A stretch of 7,670 nucleotides of DNA, from the NCBI GenBank assembly GCA_017519685.1, contig JAFWRV010000178.1, forward strand, positions 1 through 7,670, in the 5' to 3' direction. Position 1 is the stretch's first letter. Every line of letters starts with the position of its first letter. The notes beneath the pieces are model-generated. The model searched no databases, was not told the origin of the DNA, and saw only the letters and a program-made list of their open reading frames with translations. Positions 1 to 7,269 of the stretch are shown piece by piece. This DNA comes from Clostridia bacterium. Its GTDB lineage: Bacteria; Bacillota; Clostridia; Oscillospirales; Acutalibacteraceae. A program made the translations under genes and the position numbers.

Positions 1-501
1 GGTGAAATAGTCTGCTCAAGATGCAATGATAAAAAAGTTATTGATAAACTCGGTCATATAGACGAAAACAGCGACGGCTACTGTGACAGATGTAATGAAC
101 TTTTTGATTCAAATGCATATAACAGCTATCTCTTCAAAAACATCAGACTTTCAATCAGAAAACCTTCCACAACCATTATTCCTTACGGTCATACACTCAG
201 ACTTTACGCAGAAGTGAGCAAGCCGCTTCCTAAAGGTTACAGTCTCAAATGGACAATGACAGGCGACGGAGTAACAATCATTCCTTCCAATGATAATTCA
301 TACTGCGATGTCAGAGCGACAGGCAAGGGCAATGCAACAGTATCTGTTCAGATAGTTGATGACGCCGGAAACACACCGAAGTTTGTTAATCAATCCAATG
401 TTTACAGGAGTCAGGATGTTTCCACTGCTTCATCATTCTTCAGAATGATTGCTTATTTCTTCAAAACTCTCTTCAGAATTAATACAATCATTGACAAATA
501 A
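1..501 (+). CDS. C-terminal part of a secreted/surface Ig-like domain protein (5' partial)
   Basis: The reading frame is open from base 1 to a TAA at 499-501, giving 166 visible residues; the start and any signal peptide lie left of the window. An internal GTG at 214 is not the start, because the frame and recognisable domains continue upstream of it. Residues 5-8 and 28-31 are two Cys-x2-Cys pairs. Between them, residues 21-29 form an Asp-x-Asn-x-Asp-Gly pattern like an EF-hand or dockerin calcium loop. Residues about 55-122 look like a bacterial Ig-like (Big-type) beta domain, with a Pro-Tyr-Gly strand, an LKW core tryptophan and a Gly-x-Gly-Asn-Ala-Thr-Val strand. Residues about 145-166 form an aromatic and basic tail (FFRMIAYFFKTLF core) that could be a membrane-binding or surface-retention helix. 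Such proteins are common in gut Clostridia, usually as adhesins or parts of large exported enzymes; the function of this one cannot be told from the tail. It is followed directly by a terminator and converges with the operon on the other strand. Confidence 0.8.
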   Translation, partial: GEIVCSRCNDKKVIDKLGHIDENSDGYCDRCNELFDSNAYNSYLFKNIRLSIRKPSTTIIPYGHTLRLYAEVSKPLPKGYSLKWTMTGDGVTIIPSNDNSYCDVRATGKGNATVSVQIVDDAGNTPKFVNQSNVYRSQDVSTASSFFRMIAYFFKTLFRINTIIDK

Positions 502-521
502 TTGCTGAAGGCAAAACTTAT

Positions 522-557
522 GCCCCCGGTACCGTCGGTACCGGGGGCTGATTTTTT
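522..557 (+). terminator. Strong rho-independent terminator, possibly bidirectional
   Basis: Bases 522-533 and 537-548 form a perfect 12-bp GC-rich stem closed by a 3-nt GTC loop. A run of six T follows at 552-557, after TGA. It starts 20 nt after the stop of the + strand gene, the usual place for its terminator. Each arm contains the palindrome GGTACC, so that hexamer is both a direct and an inverted repeat. On the - strand the stem is followed by ATAAGTTTTG, a weaker and offset T-tract, so it may also end the opposing operon, whose last stop is at 620. Confidence 0.93.
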
Positions 558-592
558 GATTTCAGTTTATAATATCGGTTTTAAAATCGGGC

Positions 593-622
593 AATATATA
601 TAAATATATTTATAATATATTA
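593..622. other. AT-only stretch with palindromic core at the convergent gene junction
   Basis: Every base from 593 to 622 is A or T. The centre, 601-612, is a perfect 12-bp palindrome (TAAATATATTTA), and its flanks continue an imperfect inverted repeat. It overlaps the TAA stop (620-622) of the GH38 gene. Both flanking genes end here, so a promoter role is unlikely. It could be a weak hairpin in the 3' untranslated region of the - strand transcript, or simply compositional bias. Confidence 0.4.
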
Positions 623-3076
623 CCTTATTATTCCTTCAAGGAAATCGGTTTCCTTGACACAGCCGTCTGAATCAATACGGAAGGTTTTGATTTCCATGCT
701 TTCAAAGTCAGCGTAAAATCCCGCATTGATAATATCGCAGACAATTGCCGCGTGGCACCTTTCCCCTGCTGTTTCACGCAGTCTGATGATATAATCACCC
801 GAGCCGTCTTCACAGAGTTTAAACGCGCAAAGGCGGATATTATTCCTGTCAATGCTGATAAACGACCTGGCTTTCGGCTGAGTTCCCCTGTGGTAACCGA
901 CGGGAACGGCAACAGGTTTATTATTCAGGATATCGGCATAATACTGCACTTTGCTCTTTTCCGCGGAAGAACTGTGTGGATAGATACCGTATTCAAATCT
1001 CTGAAGGCCTTCATCGCAGTAAGAAAAATCCGCGGCGGGTCTGTCTGAATAATGGTCGGCAAAAATCGAGTTTCTGAGCATTGTAAGCCGAAGAGTGTTG
1101 CCGGGGCAGTCATAGCTGTATTTCGCGTCGCTGATAAGAGCCACTCCGCTGTCATCCGCTGTGATATCACCCCAGGTCAATGCCGGCTCTTCCTCGCCGT
1201 TACACGAGCGTTTAATAAAGCCGCCGAGTATTTCATAGGTAGATACTGGGTTATCTCCGGGGATTGTAACTGGCATTTTGAGCATCGTAAGCGGTTCCTG
1301 CCAGAGTATTCTTGCCTTCACCCTTATCATTTCGGAATCCGAATCAAGAATAAAATCCTGAGAAAGATAAGATTTTCCGTATGTATGGCGGGTTCTGATT
1401 ACTCCCCTTGCTCCGTCACTTTCAACAACCTCAATTGAATCGAGATTCATTGTGCCGAGAATATCGTGAAATCTGAATATATTGTGCGCCCAGGTGTCCG
1501 GCTTTGAGTTGTCTATAACCGTCGGAATGAATGAACCGCCGCAGATATGCTCTCTGCCGTCGGCTTTAGTCACAAGCGAACAGATTGCTCCTGTTGATTT
1601 ATCAAAGACGGCTTTCAATACGCTGTTTTCAAGGAAATACTCCCCCGCCGCGATATCCGACATGGGATTTTCTTTTTCAACGGGAGCGTCCTCAAACCAC
1701 AGATTATATACTCTGTAACCGAGGGCGGGAATATCAGCCTTAAAAACGGTGTCCTTATGTGAATCGTTTGAGCGGGATGAACGGACATTTGAAAACTGCA
1801 CAGGATTGCCATCGCTGTCCGTCACCTTTGCGGACGGGTGATAAGTCCTGACAGTTGTCTTAATTTCTCTTCCGAGCGGATTGAAAACAGCAACGGGACG
1901 CGGATATTTATGATTGCCGAAATGATGGCGCTCGTTACAGAATACAGTATCCGAAACGCCGTCAATCCACGTGTCTATTTTTCCTGTTATTCTGAGAAGG
2001 GCTTTATTCTCCTCATCTGCGGCAATACTCTTCGCGTAACCCATCTGATCTCTCGCGTCATCATACGCCTCACGGATTGAACATCCGCACAGAATATCAT
2101 GAAACTGATTATAGCAGACCTTAAGCCACGCTTTTTTGAATTTCTTTGATGACTTCTTTAATCCGTAACCGGCGCAGGCAACCGAATTCCATTTTTCGGC
2201 ATTTATCAGAGCCGTTTCAGTCTGTCTGTTAAGCTGCTTGATAAGTGATGTTGCGGAATAGCAGCCGCTTGCGTGATGCTGCATTTCATCAGCCCAGACA
2301 GGTATATCCAGTATCATCTGACACTGCTTCAAAAAGTATTCATCGGGCGAAGAGAATTTAAGCTCCTCGGCGCCGTCAGCCATAAGTGAACGAAGATATT
2401 CGATGTCGCCCTTTGTAGGTCCGCCGCCGTGATTGCCGACTCCGTAAAAGAGCATCATTCCGTTGCCGCTCTTATCGGCCATGGCGGAAATCTCGCTTAT
2501 TGACCTGTCAAGCGCTTTCCTGCCGTTTTCCGCGTAACCCGTCGGAATACGGTATGTCAGCACTCTTGAACCGTCGGCGGAATCCCACCAGAACAATCCT
2601 TCGGGCATATCGGGATTTTCGCTCGCGTTCGGTCTCATCATAACATAACATCTCATGCCGCCTTTTGTCAGAAGCTGAGGCAGCATAGCGTTATGACCGA
2701 ACGAATCCACGTTATAACCTGTACGGCAGATTTTGCCGAATTTTTCAAAATAATAAAGCTGGCTGTAAAGCGCCTGGCGCGCGAAACTCTCTGCGTCCGG
2801 CATATTGCAATCCGGCTGAAGCCACCAGCCGTTGACGGGAACCCATCTGCCGGCTTTGACAAGCTCGCGGATTTCCTCAAACAATTCGGGGTCAATATCC
2901 TCAACCCACTTGTAGTAGCAAGCCGATGAACAAGTGAAAACAAAGTCTTCATATTCCTTCAGACGGTCAACTGCCGAGCGGAAGGTCTGAAGCACTTCAC
3001 CGCATCCCTCCTGCCATCTCCAGAGCCAGGTGGGGTCAAGATGAGCGTTACCTATGAGATGAATTTCATTTTTCAT
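620..3076 (-). CDS. GH38 family alpha-mannosidase-like glycoside hydrolase
   Basis: The 818-residue product is predicted to hydrolyse alpha-mannosides by the zinc-dependent retaining GH38 mechanism. The N-terminal catalytic domain spans about residues 3-260. It carries the zinc-ligand motif AHLDPTW (His12, Asp14) and NVDSFGHN, in which Asp124 should be the nucleophile and second zinc-binding Asp. A GNHGGGPT loop lies at 214-221. The middle helical domain is about 262-350, with His267/His268 (QHHASGCYSA) supplying the expected further zinc histidine and the NQFHD box at 323-327. The C-terminal beta domain follows to the end, with the characteristic GLQRFEYGIYPH box at 690-701. Length is normal to slightly short for the family (E. 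coli MngB is 877 residues). There is no signal peptide, so it should act in the cytoplasm. The ATG overlaps the stop of the upstream gene by 4 nt and has a strong ribosome binding site. The family assignment is firm; the substrate is unknown, and mannosyl-glycerate-type, N-glycan-derived or phosphorylated mannosides are all possible. Confidence 0.94.
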   Translation of the reverse strand: MKNEIHLIGNAHLDPTWLWRWQEGCGEVLQTFRSAVDRLKEYEDFVFTCSSACYYKWVEDIDPELFEEIRELVKAGRWVPVNGWWLQPDCNMPDAESFARQALYSQLYYFEKFGKICRTGYNVDSFGHNAMLPQLLTKGGMRCYVMMRPNASENPDMPEGLFWWDSADGSRVLTYRIPTGYAENGRKALDRSISEISAMADKSGNGMMLFYGVGNHGGGPTKGDIEYLRSLMADGAEELKFSSPDEYFLKQCQMILDIPVWADEMQHHASGCYSATSLIKQLNRQTETALINAEKWNSVACAGYGLKKSSKKFKKAWLKVCYNQFHDILCGCSIREAYDDARDQMGYAKSIAADEENKALLRITGKIDTWIDGVSDTVFCNERHHFGNHKYPRPVAVFNPLGREIKTTVRTYHPSAKVTDSDGNPVQFSNVRSSRSNDSHKDTVFKADIPALGYRVYNLWFEDAPVEKENPMSDIAAGEYFLENSVLKAVFDKSTGAICSLVTKADGREHICGGSFIPTVIDNSKPDTWAHNIFRFHDILGTMNLDSIEVVESDGARGVIRTRHTYGKSYLSQDFILDSDSEMIRVKARILWQEPLTMLKMPVTIPGDNPVSTYEILGGFIKRSCNGEEEPALTWGDITADDSGVALISDAKYSYDCPGNTLRLTMLRNSIFADHYSDRPAADFSYCDEGLQRFEYGIYPHSSSAEKSKVQYYADILNNKPVAVPVGYHRGTQPKARSFISIDRNNIRLCAFKLCEDGSGDYIIRLRETAGERCHAAIVCDIINAGFYADFESMEIKTFRIDSDGCVKETDFLEGIIR

Positions 3077-4866
3077 TTGCTGTCTCCTTCAACGATTATT
3101 CCGAAAAATCTTCCGAACCAGTACGCGAGAGTAAACGTACAGCATGTTTCGACACACATTGTGCCGCCGCTGTCTTCATCGACATAGCGGCGCGGATCCC
3201 TGTCAAGCTTCGCGATAAATCTTTCGTCCGGCGGAAGCTTGCAGGAAATCTGTCTGTAACCGTCACTGAGATCCATTACGGGTATATCGTGTCTTCCTAT
3301 AAGCGATACGCCCGCGGCAAGGCGGCTGAGATTTGTGCGGTAAAAGAATTCCTTGGCGTACTCGGTATTTATCTCAGCGTCGGGGCAGGCAACGGCGTAC
3401 ATAAAATCATAATAGGGCGAATCCTCACGGTCCAGACTGAAACGCCAGCTTTCAAATCCGTTTCTGTACTTTTGCAGAAGGGTTTCATCCTTTTCGAGAA
3501 TACATAGTCCGAGAAAAGATGCGCTTGCAAGGGTGTGATCGCCGAACATAATATCCTCAGGCGTAGTGAAATTCTGAAGAATAGCCATCTGATAAAAGCG
3601 GTCTCTGTGCTTTTCCGAAAGATCGGCATATCCTTTTTCATTAACAAGGTAATCGTATGTTTCCTGCCATTTGCCGCTCTCTCCGGTTATATGCATTGTC
3701 GCTTTGAGATAAAACAGCAGTTCGGCGGCGTTCAGCGCGCCGTCAACATAACCCATCTCGGAATTGAAATAATCTTCATACCATTTTGCCCAGGTCGTTT
3801 CTTTACCGGAATAATCGACAAGACGGAAGCCGTTGTCGATAATATGGTTCATTATCGCTTTGACGGTATCGACAAGAATCCCGTCAAGCTCGGGGTCGTC
3901 ACAGGTCAGATAATCGTGAGCAAACAGCAGATCAAGAAATTCAAGAGTTATCTCATCGCTGCTTGTATCACCTTTATAAGTTATATCATCTTCAGTAAAT
4001 CCCTCATCGGTAAAAAGATGACGCAGTCTTTCCGGTATGGGCGCTGAACAGCCGACTTTATAGCCGCAGCATCCCCTGCTTCTGGATTCATTTGTTTCAA
4101 TACAGTAAGCGTAATCGCCGTTTCTTTTGAAAAACAAACCGTCATCCGGAATACGCTCACCGGTAACGGAATAACTTCTCGCGACAAAGCCGTTTCCCCT
4201 GCCGTGAACATGAGCGAGCAGAAGCACCGCCTCAAGAGCCCTTGTGGCTACGGCTTTTGCCTTTAATGTTTCGGGGTCATCCGCTCCGCGCTCTCTTTTT
4301 AAAACGGCATAGCGGAATACCTCTCCGAGATTGAAAAGCGCTGTGAAGCCGCCGTCATTATCGGAATGTCCGTCGTGAACAAAGGAGTCAATATTCCTGC
4401 TCTCCCTGAGCCACCTCTGACTGACCATTCCGTGGCGGTCAACAACCCTGAGAGTTTCCTCAAGCAGGATCGCGCTGAGTTTTTCCGGAGTTACCGAAAC
4501 CTCCTCAATATATACAACGCCATCATCCGTCAGCACCCAGACATTTCTGCCATCCGCGAGCAGGGATTTAACATTGTTGTCATAAAGATCCCTCTCCGCT
4601 GAAAAGAACTGAACTTTATTGAAATCATGCTTCGCGCCCGGCTCATATCTCGTGAGACCGGTTGACGCGCCGTACCAGAATACGCCGCCTCCCTGCGCGC
4701 AGCAGGTATAATCCTGCTTTTTCGAAGGGAGAGGATAAGCGAATCCGGTGAGATCCGGCTTAACCGGATTAACGGTAAAAAGCTCCCCGGGAACAGCAGG
4801 GTCCTTTGCGTTATAAAAGGTGCTTTTTCTGACTGTATGAGCCGAAAGAATAACTTTATTGTTCAT
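3073..4866 (-). CDS. Unassigned protein: propeller-like strands plus (alpha/alpha)6-glycosidase-like helical region
   Basis: This 597-residue protein is not one I can name. Residues about 58-75 and 98-121 resemble strands of the 'two-component regulator propeller' type (for example GRNVWVLTDDGVVYIEE), but there are only about two such units, too few for a complete propeller. From about residue 125 the protein is largely helical. It has conserved-looking polar motifs: HDGHSDNDGG (164-173), YKGDTSSDEI (297-306), GKETTWAKW (354-362) and a helix-rich DGALNAAELLFYLKATMHITG segment (375-395, split here as DGALNAAELLF and YLKATMHITG). The alternation of long helices and acidic loops suggests a six-hairpin (alpha/alpha)6 toroid as in many glycosidases and lyases, and acids such as Asp165, Asp300 and Asp304 are candidate functional residues. 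Cysteine clusters occur at 55-56, 266-267/273 and 571/575-576. No signal peptide is seen. It starts 11 nt inside the transporter gene and ends overlapping the GH38 start, which supports a shared carbohydrate pathway. The fold call is inference; the function is open. Confidence 0.85.
   Translation of the reverse strand: MNNKVILSAHTVRKSTFYNAKDPAVPGELFTVNPVKPDLTGFAYPLPSKKQDYTCCAQGGGVFWYGASTGLTRYEPGAKHDFNKVQFFSAERDLYDNNVKSLLADGRNVWVLTDDGVVYIEEVSVTPEKLSAILLEETLRVVDRHGMVSQRWLRESRNIDSFVHDGHSDNDGGFTALFNLGEVFRYAVLKRERGADDPETLKAKAVATRALEAVLLLAHVHGRGNGFVARSYSVTGERIPDDGLFFKRNGDYAYCIETNESRSRGCCGYKVGCSAPIPERLRHLFTDEGFTEDDITYKGDTSSDEITLEFLDLLFAHDYLTCDDPELDGILVDTVKAIMNHIIDNGFRLVDYSGKETTWAKWYEDYFNSEMGYVDGALNAAELLFYLKATMHITGESGKWQETYDYLVNEKGYADLSEKHRDRFYQMAILQNFTTPEDIMFGDHTLASASFLGLCILEKDETLLQKYRNGFESWRFSLDREDSPYYDFMYAVACPDAEINTEYAKEFFYRTNLSRLAAGVSLIGRHDIPVMDLSDGYRQISCKLPPDERFIAKLDRDPRRYVDEDSGGTMCVETCCTFTLAYWFGRFFGIIVEGDSK
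3082..3090 (-). promoter_or_regulatory. Ribosome binding site of the GH38 gene
   Basis: On the - strand this reads GAAGGAGAC, with the AAGGAG core 7 nt before the ATG at 3076-3074. It lies inside the last codons of the upstream gene, whose stop overlaps the ATG as ATGA. The GH38 gene can therefore be reached both by new initiation and by reinitiation. Confidence 0.85.
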
Positions 4867-6079
4867 TTATAATACCTGCTTTGCTTAATTTTTTATCAAA
4901 TCCCGTGCCGACTGCCGAAACCGCAAACGCCGCCAGACTTACAACAAGCATAATCACGAAAACGCTGTTCCAGCCGCTTCTTTGCGACACGGCGCCGAGA
5001 GAATACGAAGTAATCGTTGAACCGACATAACAGAAGGTGTTGAGCAGTCCGCCGGCAAAACCGGAGCCGAGAAGATAACGTCTGTCAAGCGGAAACATAC
5101 TCGTAATAACATTGTTGATCATTGCCATTACGGCTGAAGCGATAATAAAGCAAGCCATAATGAAAACTATGCTCTTGATTCTGAGGAATAACATAATTCC
5201 GCCGCAGAGCACCGCGGAAACCGCGAAAAGAAGGGAGTTCATTCCCGAATGCGACTCAATGTGCTCGTGAATCTTTTTGATTACTCCGGCGCTGAGAGTA
5301 GCCACAAGCGGCAGAAGCAATGTCAGCAGTATTGACAGTGACTGTGAAACGCCGAACTCCTCATAGAGGACATTGGGAACCCAGGTATTGATACCGTCTT
5401 TGATAAATCCGTTTGCAATTCCGGCAAAGGCAATAACAGCCATACTTAAAACAAGCGCGGTCCCGTATTTTGACCGGGAACCGGATGAAGAACTCTTTTC
5501 AAGAACAATCTGCGGTTTATCATTGCCGTAAATAAAGTACCAGACAAAAGCCGTTATAAACAGCATACCCGCCGCGATGTAGAATGTTACTCTCCAGGTC
5601 GCCGTTCTGACCATCAACGCCGAAAGGCCGTAAACGATAAAAGTTCCGAATGTGTTCGGAGTGCTCATAATCATAATTGCCGTAGGCATTTTTTTATCGG
5701 AAATAAACTCGGATATGGTTTTAAGCAACGTACTCCACAGAACAGACTGTACCGCGCCGTTTAAAAGCCAGATATACTTCATCGCCGAAATACTGCCGCA
5801 CATAGGCATAATGATGTTAAGACAGGCGGAGATAAACAGCGAAAGAAACACCATCAGTCTGCTGTTATAATGCTTTGACATAATGCCGTTTACAAACTGA
5901 CCTATGCCGTAAGCAAAAAAGAAAAATGAGCCGACAAGGCCGGCAGCCGCCTTTGTGATTCCCATATCGCTGATAATGGCGACAATAGACGCATTGTAGT
6001 TCAGGCGGCCTACGTAGGCAACTACGTAAGCCAGCCAGCAGATAAATATAATTTTGTTCTCTTTTTTTGAATTAACCAT
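4856..6079 (-). CDS. MFS transporter, organophosphate:phosphate antiporter (GlpT/UhpT-like) type
   Basis: The 407-residue integral membrane protein has about twelve hydrophobic helices in two halves, split by a polar loop at about residues 185-205. The first helix contains Y-x-x-R-x-N-Y (Arg25), matching the place of phosphate-binding Arg45 in E. coli GlpT. The start of helix 7 reads KDGINTWVP (227-235), the typical position of GlpT Arg269, here apparently Lys227. This fits the OPA branch of the major facilitator superfamily, which exchanges sugar or glycerol phosphates and related anions; the actual cargo is unknown. I chose the ATG at 6079-6077, which overlaps the dapL stop by 8 nt and has a weak GGAA site 3 nt upstream. 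An in-frame TTG at 6100 would add seven residues (MKKRSEI) and cannot be excluded. Its stop lies inside the start of the 597-residue gene. Being next to two putative intracellular glycan enzymes, it is likely the importer for their substrate. Confidence 0.9.
   Translation of the reverse strand: MVNSKKENKIIFICWLAYVVAYVGRLNYNASIVAIISDMGITKAAAGLVGSFFFFAYGIGQFVNGIMSKHYNSRLMVFLSLFISACLNIIMPMCGSISAMKYIWLLNGAVQSVLWSTLLKTISEFISDKKMPTAIMIMSTPNTFGTFIVYGLSALMVRTATWRVTFYIAAGMLFITAFVWYFIYGNDKPQIVLEKSSSSGSRSKYGTALVLSMAVIAFAGIANGFIKDGINTWVPNVLYEEFGVSQSLSILLTLLLPLVATLSAGVIKKIHEHIESHSGMNSLLFAVSAVLCGGIMLFLRIKSIVFIMACFIIASAVMAMINNVITSMFPLDRRYLLGSGFAGGLLNTFCYVGSTITSYSLGAVSQRSGWNSVFVIMLVVSLAAFAVSAVGTGFDKKLSKAGIINEQ
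4873..4878 (-). promoter_or_regulatory. Weak ribosome binding site of the 597-residue gene
   Basis: On the - strand this reads CAGGTA, with AGG 8 nt before the ATG at 4866-4864, within the last codons of the transporter gene. The match is poor, so translation of this gene probably depends on coupling to the transporter, whose stop lies 11 nt into it. Confidence 0.5.
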
Positions 6080-7265
6080 TATTTCCGAACGCTTTTTCAA
6101 AGCGTTTCATCGCCTCTTTTGTGTTTTCGTGAGTTGAGAAGGAAGTAAGGCGGAAATATCCCTTGCCGTTTTCACCGAATCCCTCTCCGGGAGTGCCGAC
6201 AACGTTTGCCTTTGAAAGAAGCGCGTCAAAAAACTCCCAGGAACCCATATTATCCGGGCATCTGAACCAGATATAAGGCGAATGCTTGCCGCCGCAATAC
6301 CAGATTCCGAGGCGGTCAAGAGTATCGGTAATGGTCTTTGCGTTTTCTTTATAATAATTTATATTTTCATAAATCTGTTTTTTGCCTTCTTCGGTAAATA
6401 CAGCGGCAGCGGCTTTCTGAACGATATAAGAAACACCGTTGAATTTAGTGGTCTGTCTGCGAAGCCAGAATTTATTGAGCTTATGACCGTCTCTTTCAAG
6501 TGCAAACGGCACTACCGTGTATCCGCATCTTGTTCCGGTAAATCCTGCAGTCTTTGAGAAAGAGCAAAATTCTATCGCGCACTCTTTCGCTCCCTCAATT
6601 TCATAAATACTGCGGGGAAGGGAATCATCGGAAACAAAGCACTCATAAGCCGCGTCATAGAGAATTACGGAATTGTTTTTACGGGCATAAGCCACCCACT
6701 GCGTAAGCTGCTCACGGTTATAGCACGCTCCGGTCGGATTATTGGGAGAGCAGATATAAATCAGATCAGCTTTGATATTTTCATCGGGCAGAGGGAGGAA
6801 ATTATTGCTCTCATTAGCGCTGAGATAAACAATCTTTCTTCCGTCCATAATGTTTGTATCGACATAGACGGGATATACGGGGTCGGGAACAAGAACAACA
6901 TTATCCTTTGAAAAAATATCGAGAATATTTCCGAGATCGCTTTTCGCTCCGTCGGAAACAAATATTTCATCAATATCAAGCTCAACACCCTTTTCGGCAT
7001 AGTAAGCCCTGAGCGACTCTTTTAAAAATCCGTAACCCTGCTCGGGGCCGTAGCCCTTGAAAGTCTCGGTTTCGGACATATCGTTTACCGCCGAGTGAAG
7101 CGCTTCAATAACAGCCGGACAGAGCGGTCTTGTTACATCGCCTATACCGAGTCTGATAACGTCGGCTCCGGGATTTTCCGCTTTATACTTATTCGCTCTG
7201 TTGGCTACTTCGGAAAACAGGTAGCTTTCTTTGATATTAAGATAATTTGCGTTGATGTGTGCCAT
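6072..7265 (-). CDS. dapL: LL-diaminopimelate aminotransferase
   Basis: This 397-residue PLP enzyme converts tetrahydrodipicolinate and glutamate directly to LL-diaminopimelate plus 2-oxoglutarate, bypassing the acylated DapD/DapC/DapE steps. It acts in the cytoplasm in lysine and peptidoglycan precursor synthesis. The sequence shows a class I/II aminotransferase. The N-terminus NANYLNIKESYLFSEVANR is typical of DapL, followed by GIGDVTRPL and KGYGPEQGY. SPNNPTG is at 173-179, Asp204 and Tyr207 are in the cofactor pocket (YDAAYE), the Schiff-base lysine is Lys238 in SFSKTAGFTGTRCGY, and the substrate carboxylate arginine is in FRLTSFS (Arg372). The length matches the family (about 400). The ATG at 7265-7263 is preferred over an in-frame TTG at 7286, because the strong ribosome binding site lies between them. 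The start is 4 nt after the dapF stop, and the next enzyme of the pathway is that same neighbour, DapF. Confidence 0.96.
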   Translation of the reverse strand: MAHINANYLNIKESYLFSEVANRANKYKAENPGADVIRLGIGDVTRPLCPAVIEALHSAVNDMSETETFKGYGPEQGYGFLKESLRAYYAEKGVELDIDEIFVSDGAKSDLGNILDIFSKDNVVLVPDPVYPVYVDTNIMDGRKIVYLSANESNNFLPLPDENIKADLIYICSPNNPTGACYNREQLTQWVAYARKNNSVILYDAAYECFVSDDSLPRSIYEIEGAKECAIEFCSFSKTAGFTGTRCGYTVVPFALERDGHKLNKFWLRRQTTKFNGVSYIVQKAAAAVFTEEGKKQIYENINYYKENAKTITDTLDRLGIWYCGGKHSPYIWFRCPDNMGSWEFFDALLSKANVVGTPGEGFGENGKGYFRLTSFSTHENTKEAMKRFEKAFGNNG

Positions 7266-7269
7266 ATAA

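Noticed and set aside
214..501. A separate 95-residue gene starting at GTG 214
   Set aside because: The frame is open to the window edge and the Ig-like domain starts before this codon, so it is the tail of a longer protein.
593..622. AT-only palindromic stretch as a promoter or replication origin
   Set aside because: It lies between two converging gene ends, has no repeat units such as DnaA boxes, and no -35/-10 pair serving a gene.
3535..4047. A 170-codon open frame on the + strand inside the 597-residue gene
   Set aside because: It lies wholly antisense to a well-supported coupled gene, and its translation shows no recognisable domain. It is explained by codon bias of the opposite strand.
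6080..6100. TTG start that would lengthen the transporter by seven residues
   Set aside because: The AGAGG upstream of it is 12 nt away, while the ATG at 6079 gives a normal short N-terminus and fits the coupled overlap with dapL. Kept only as an alternative.
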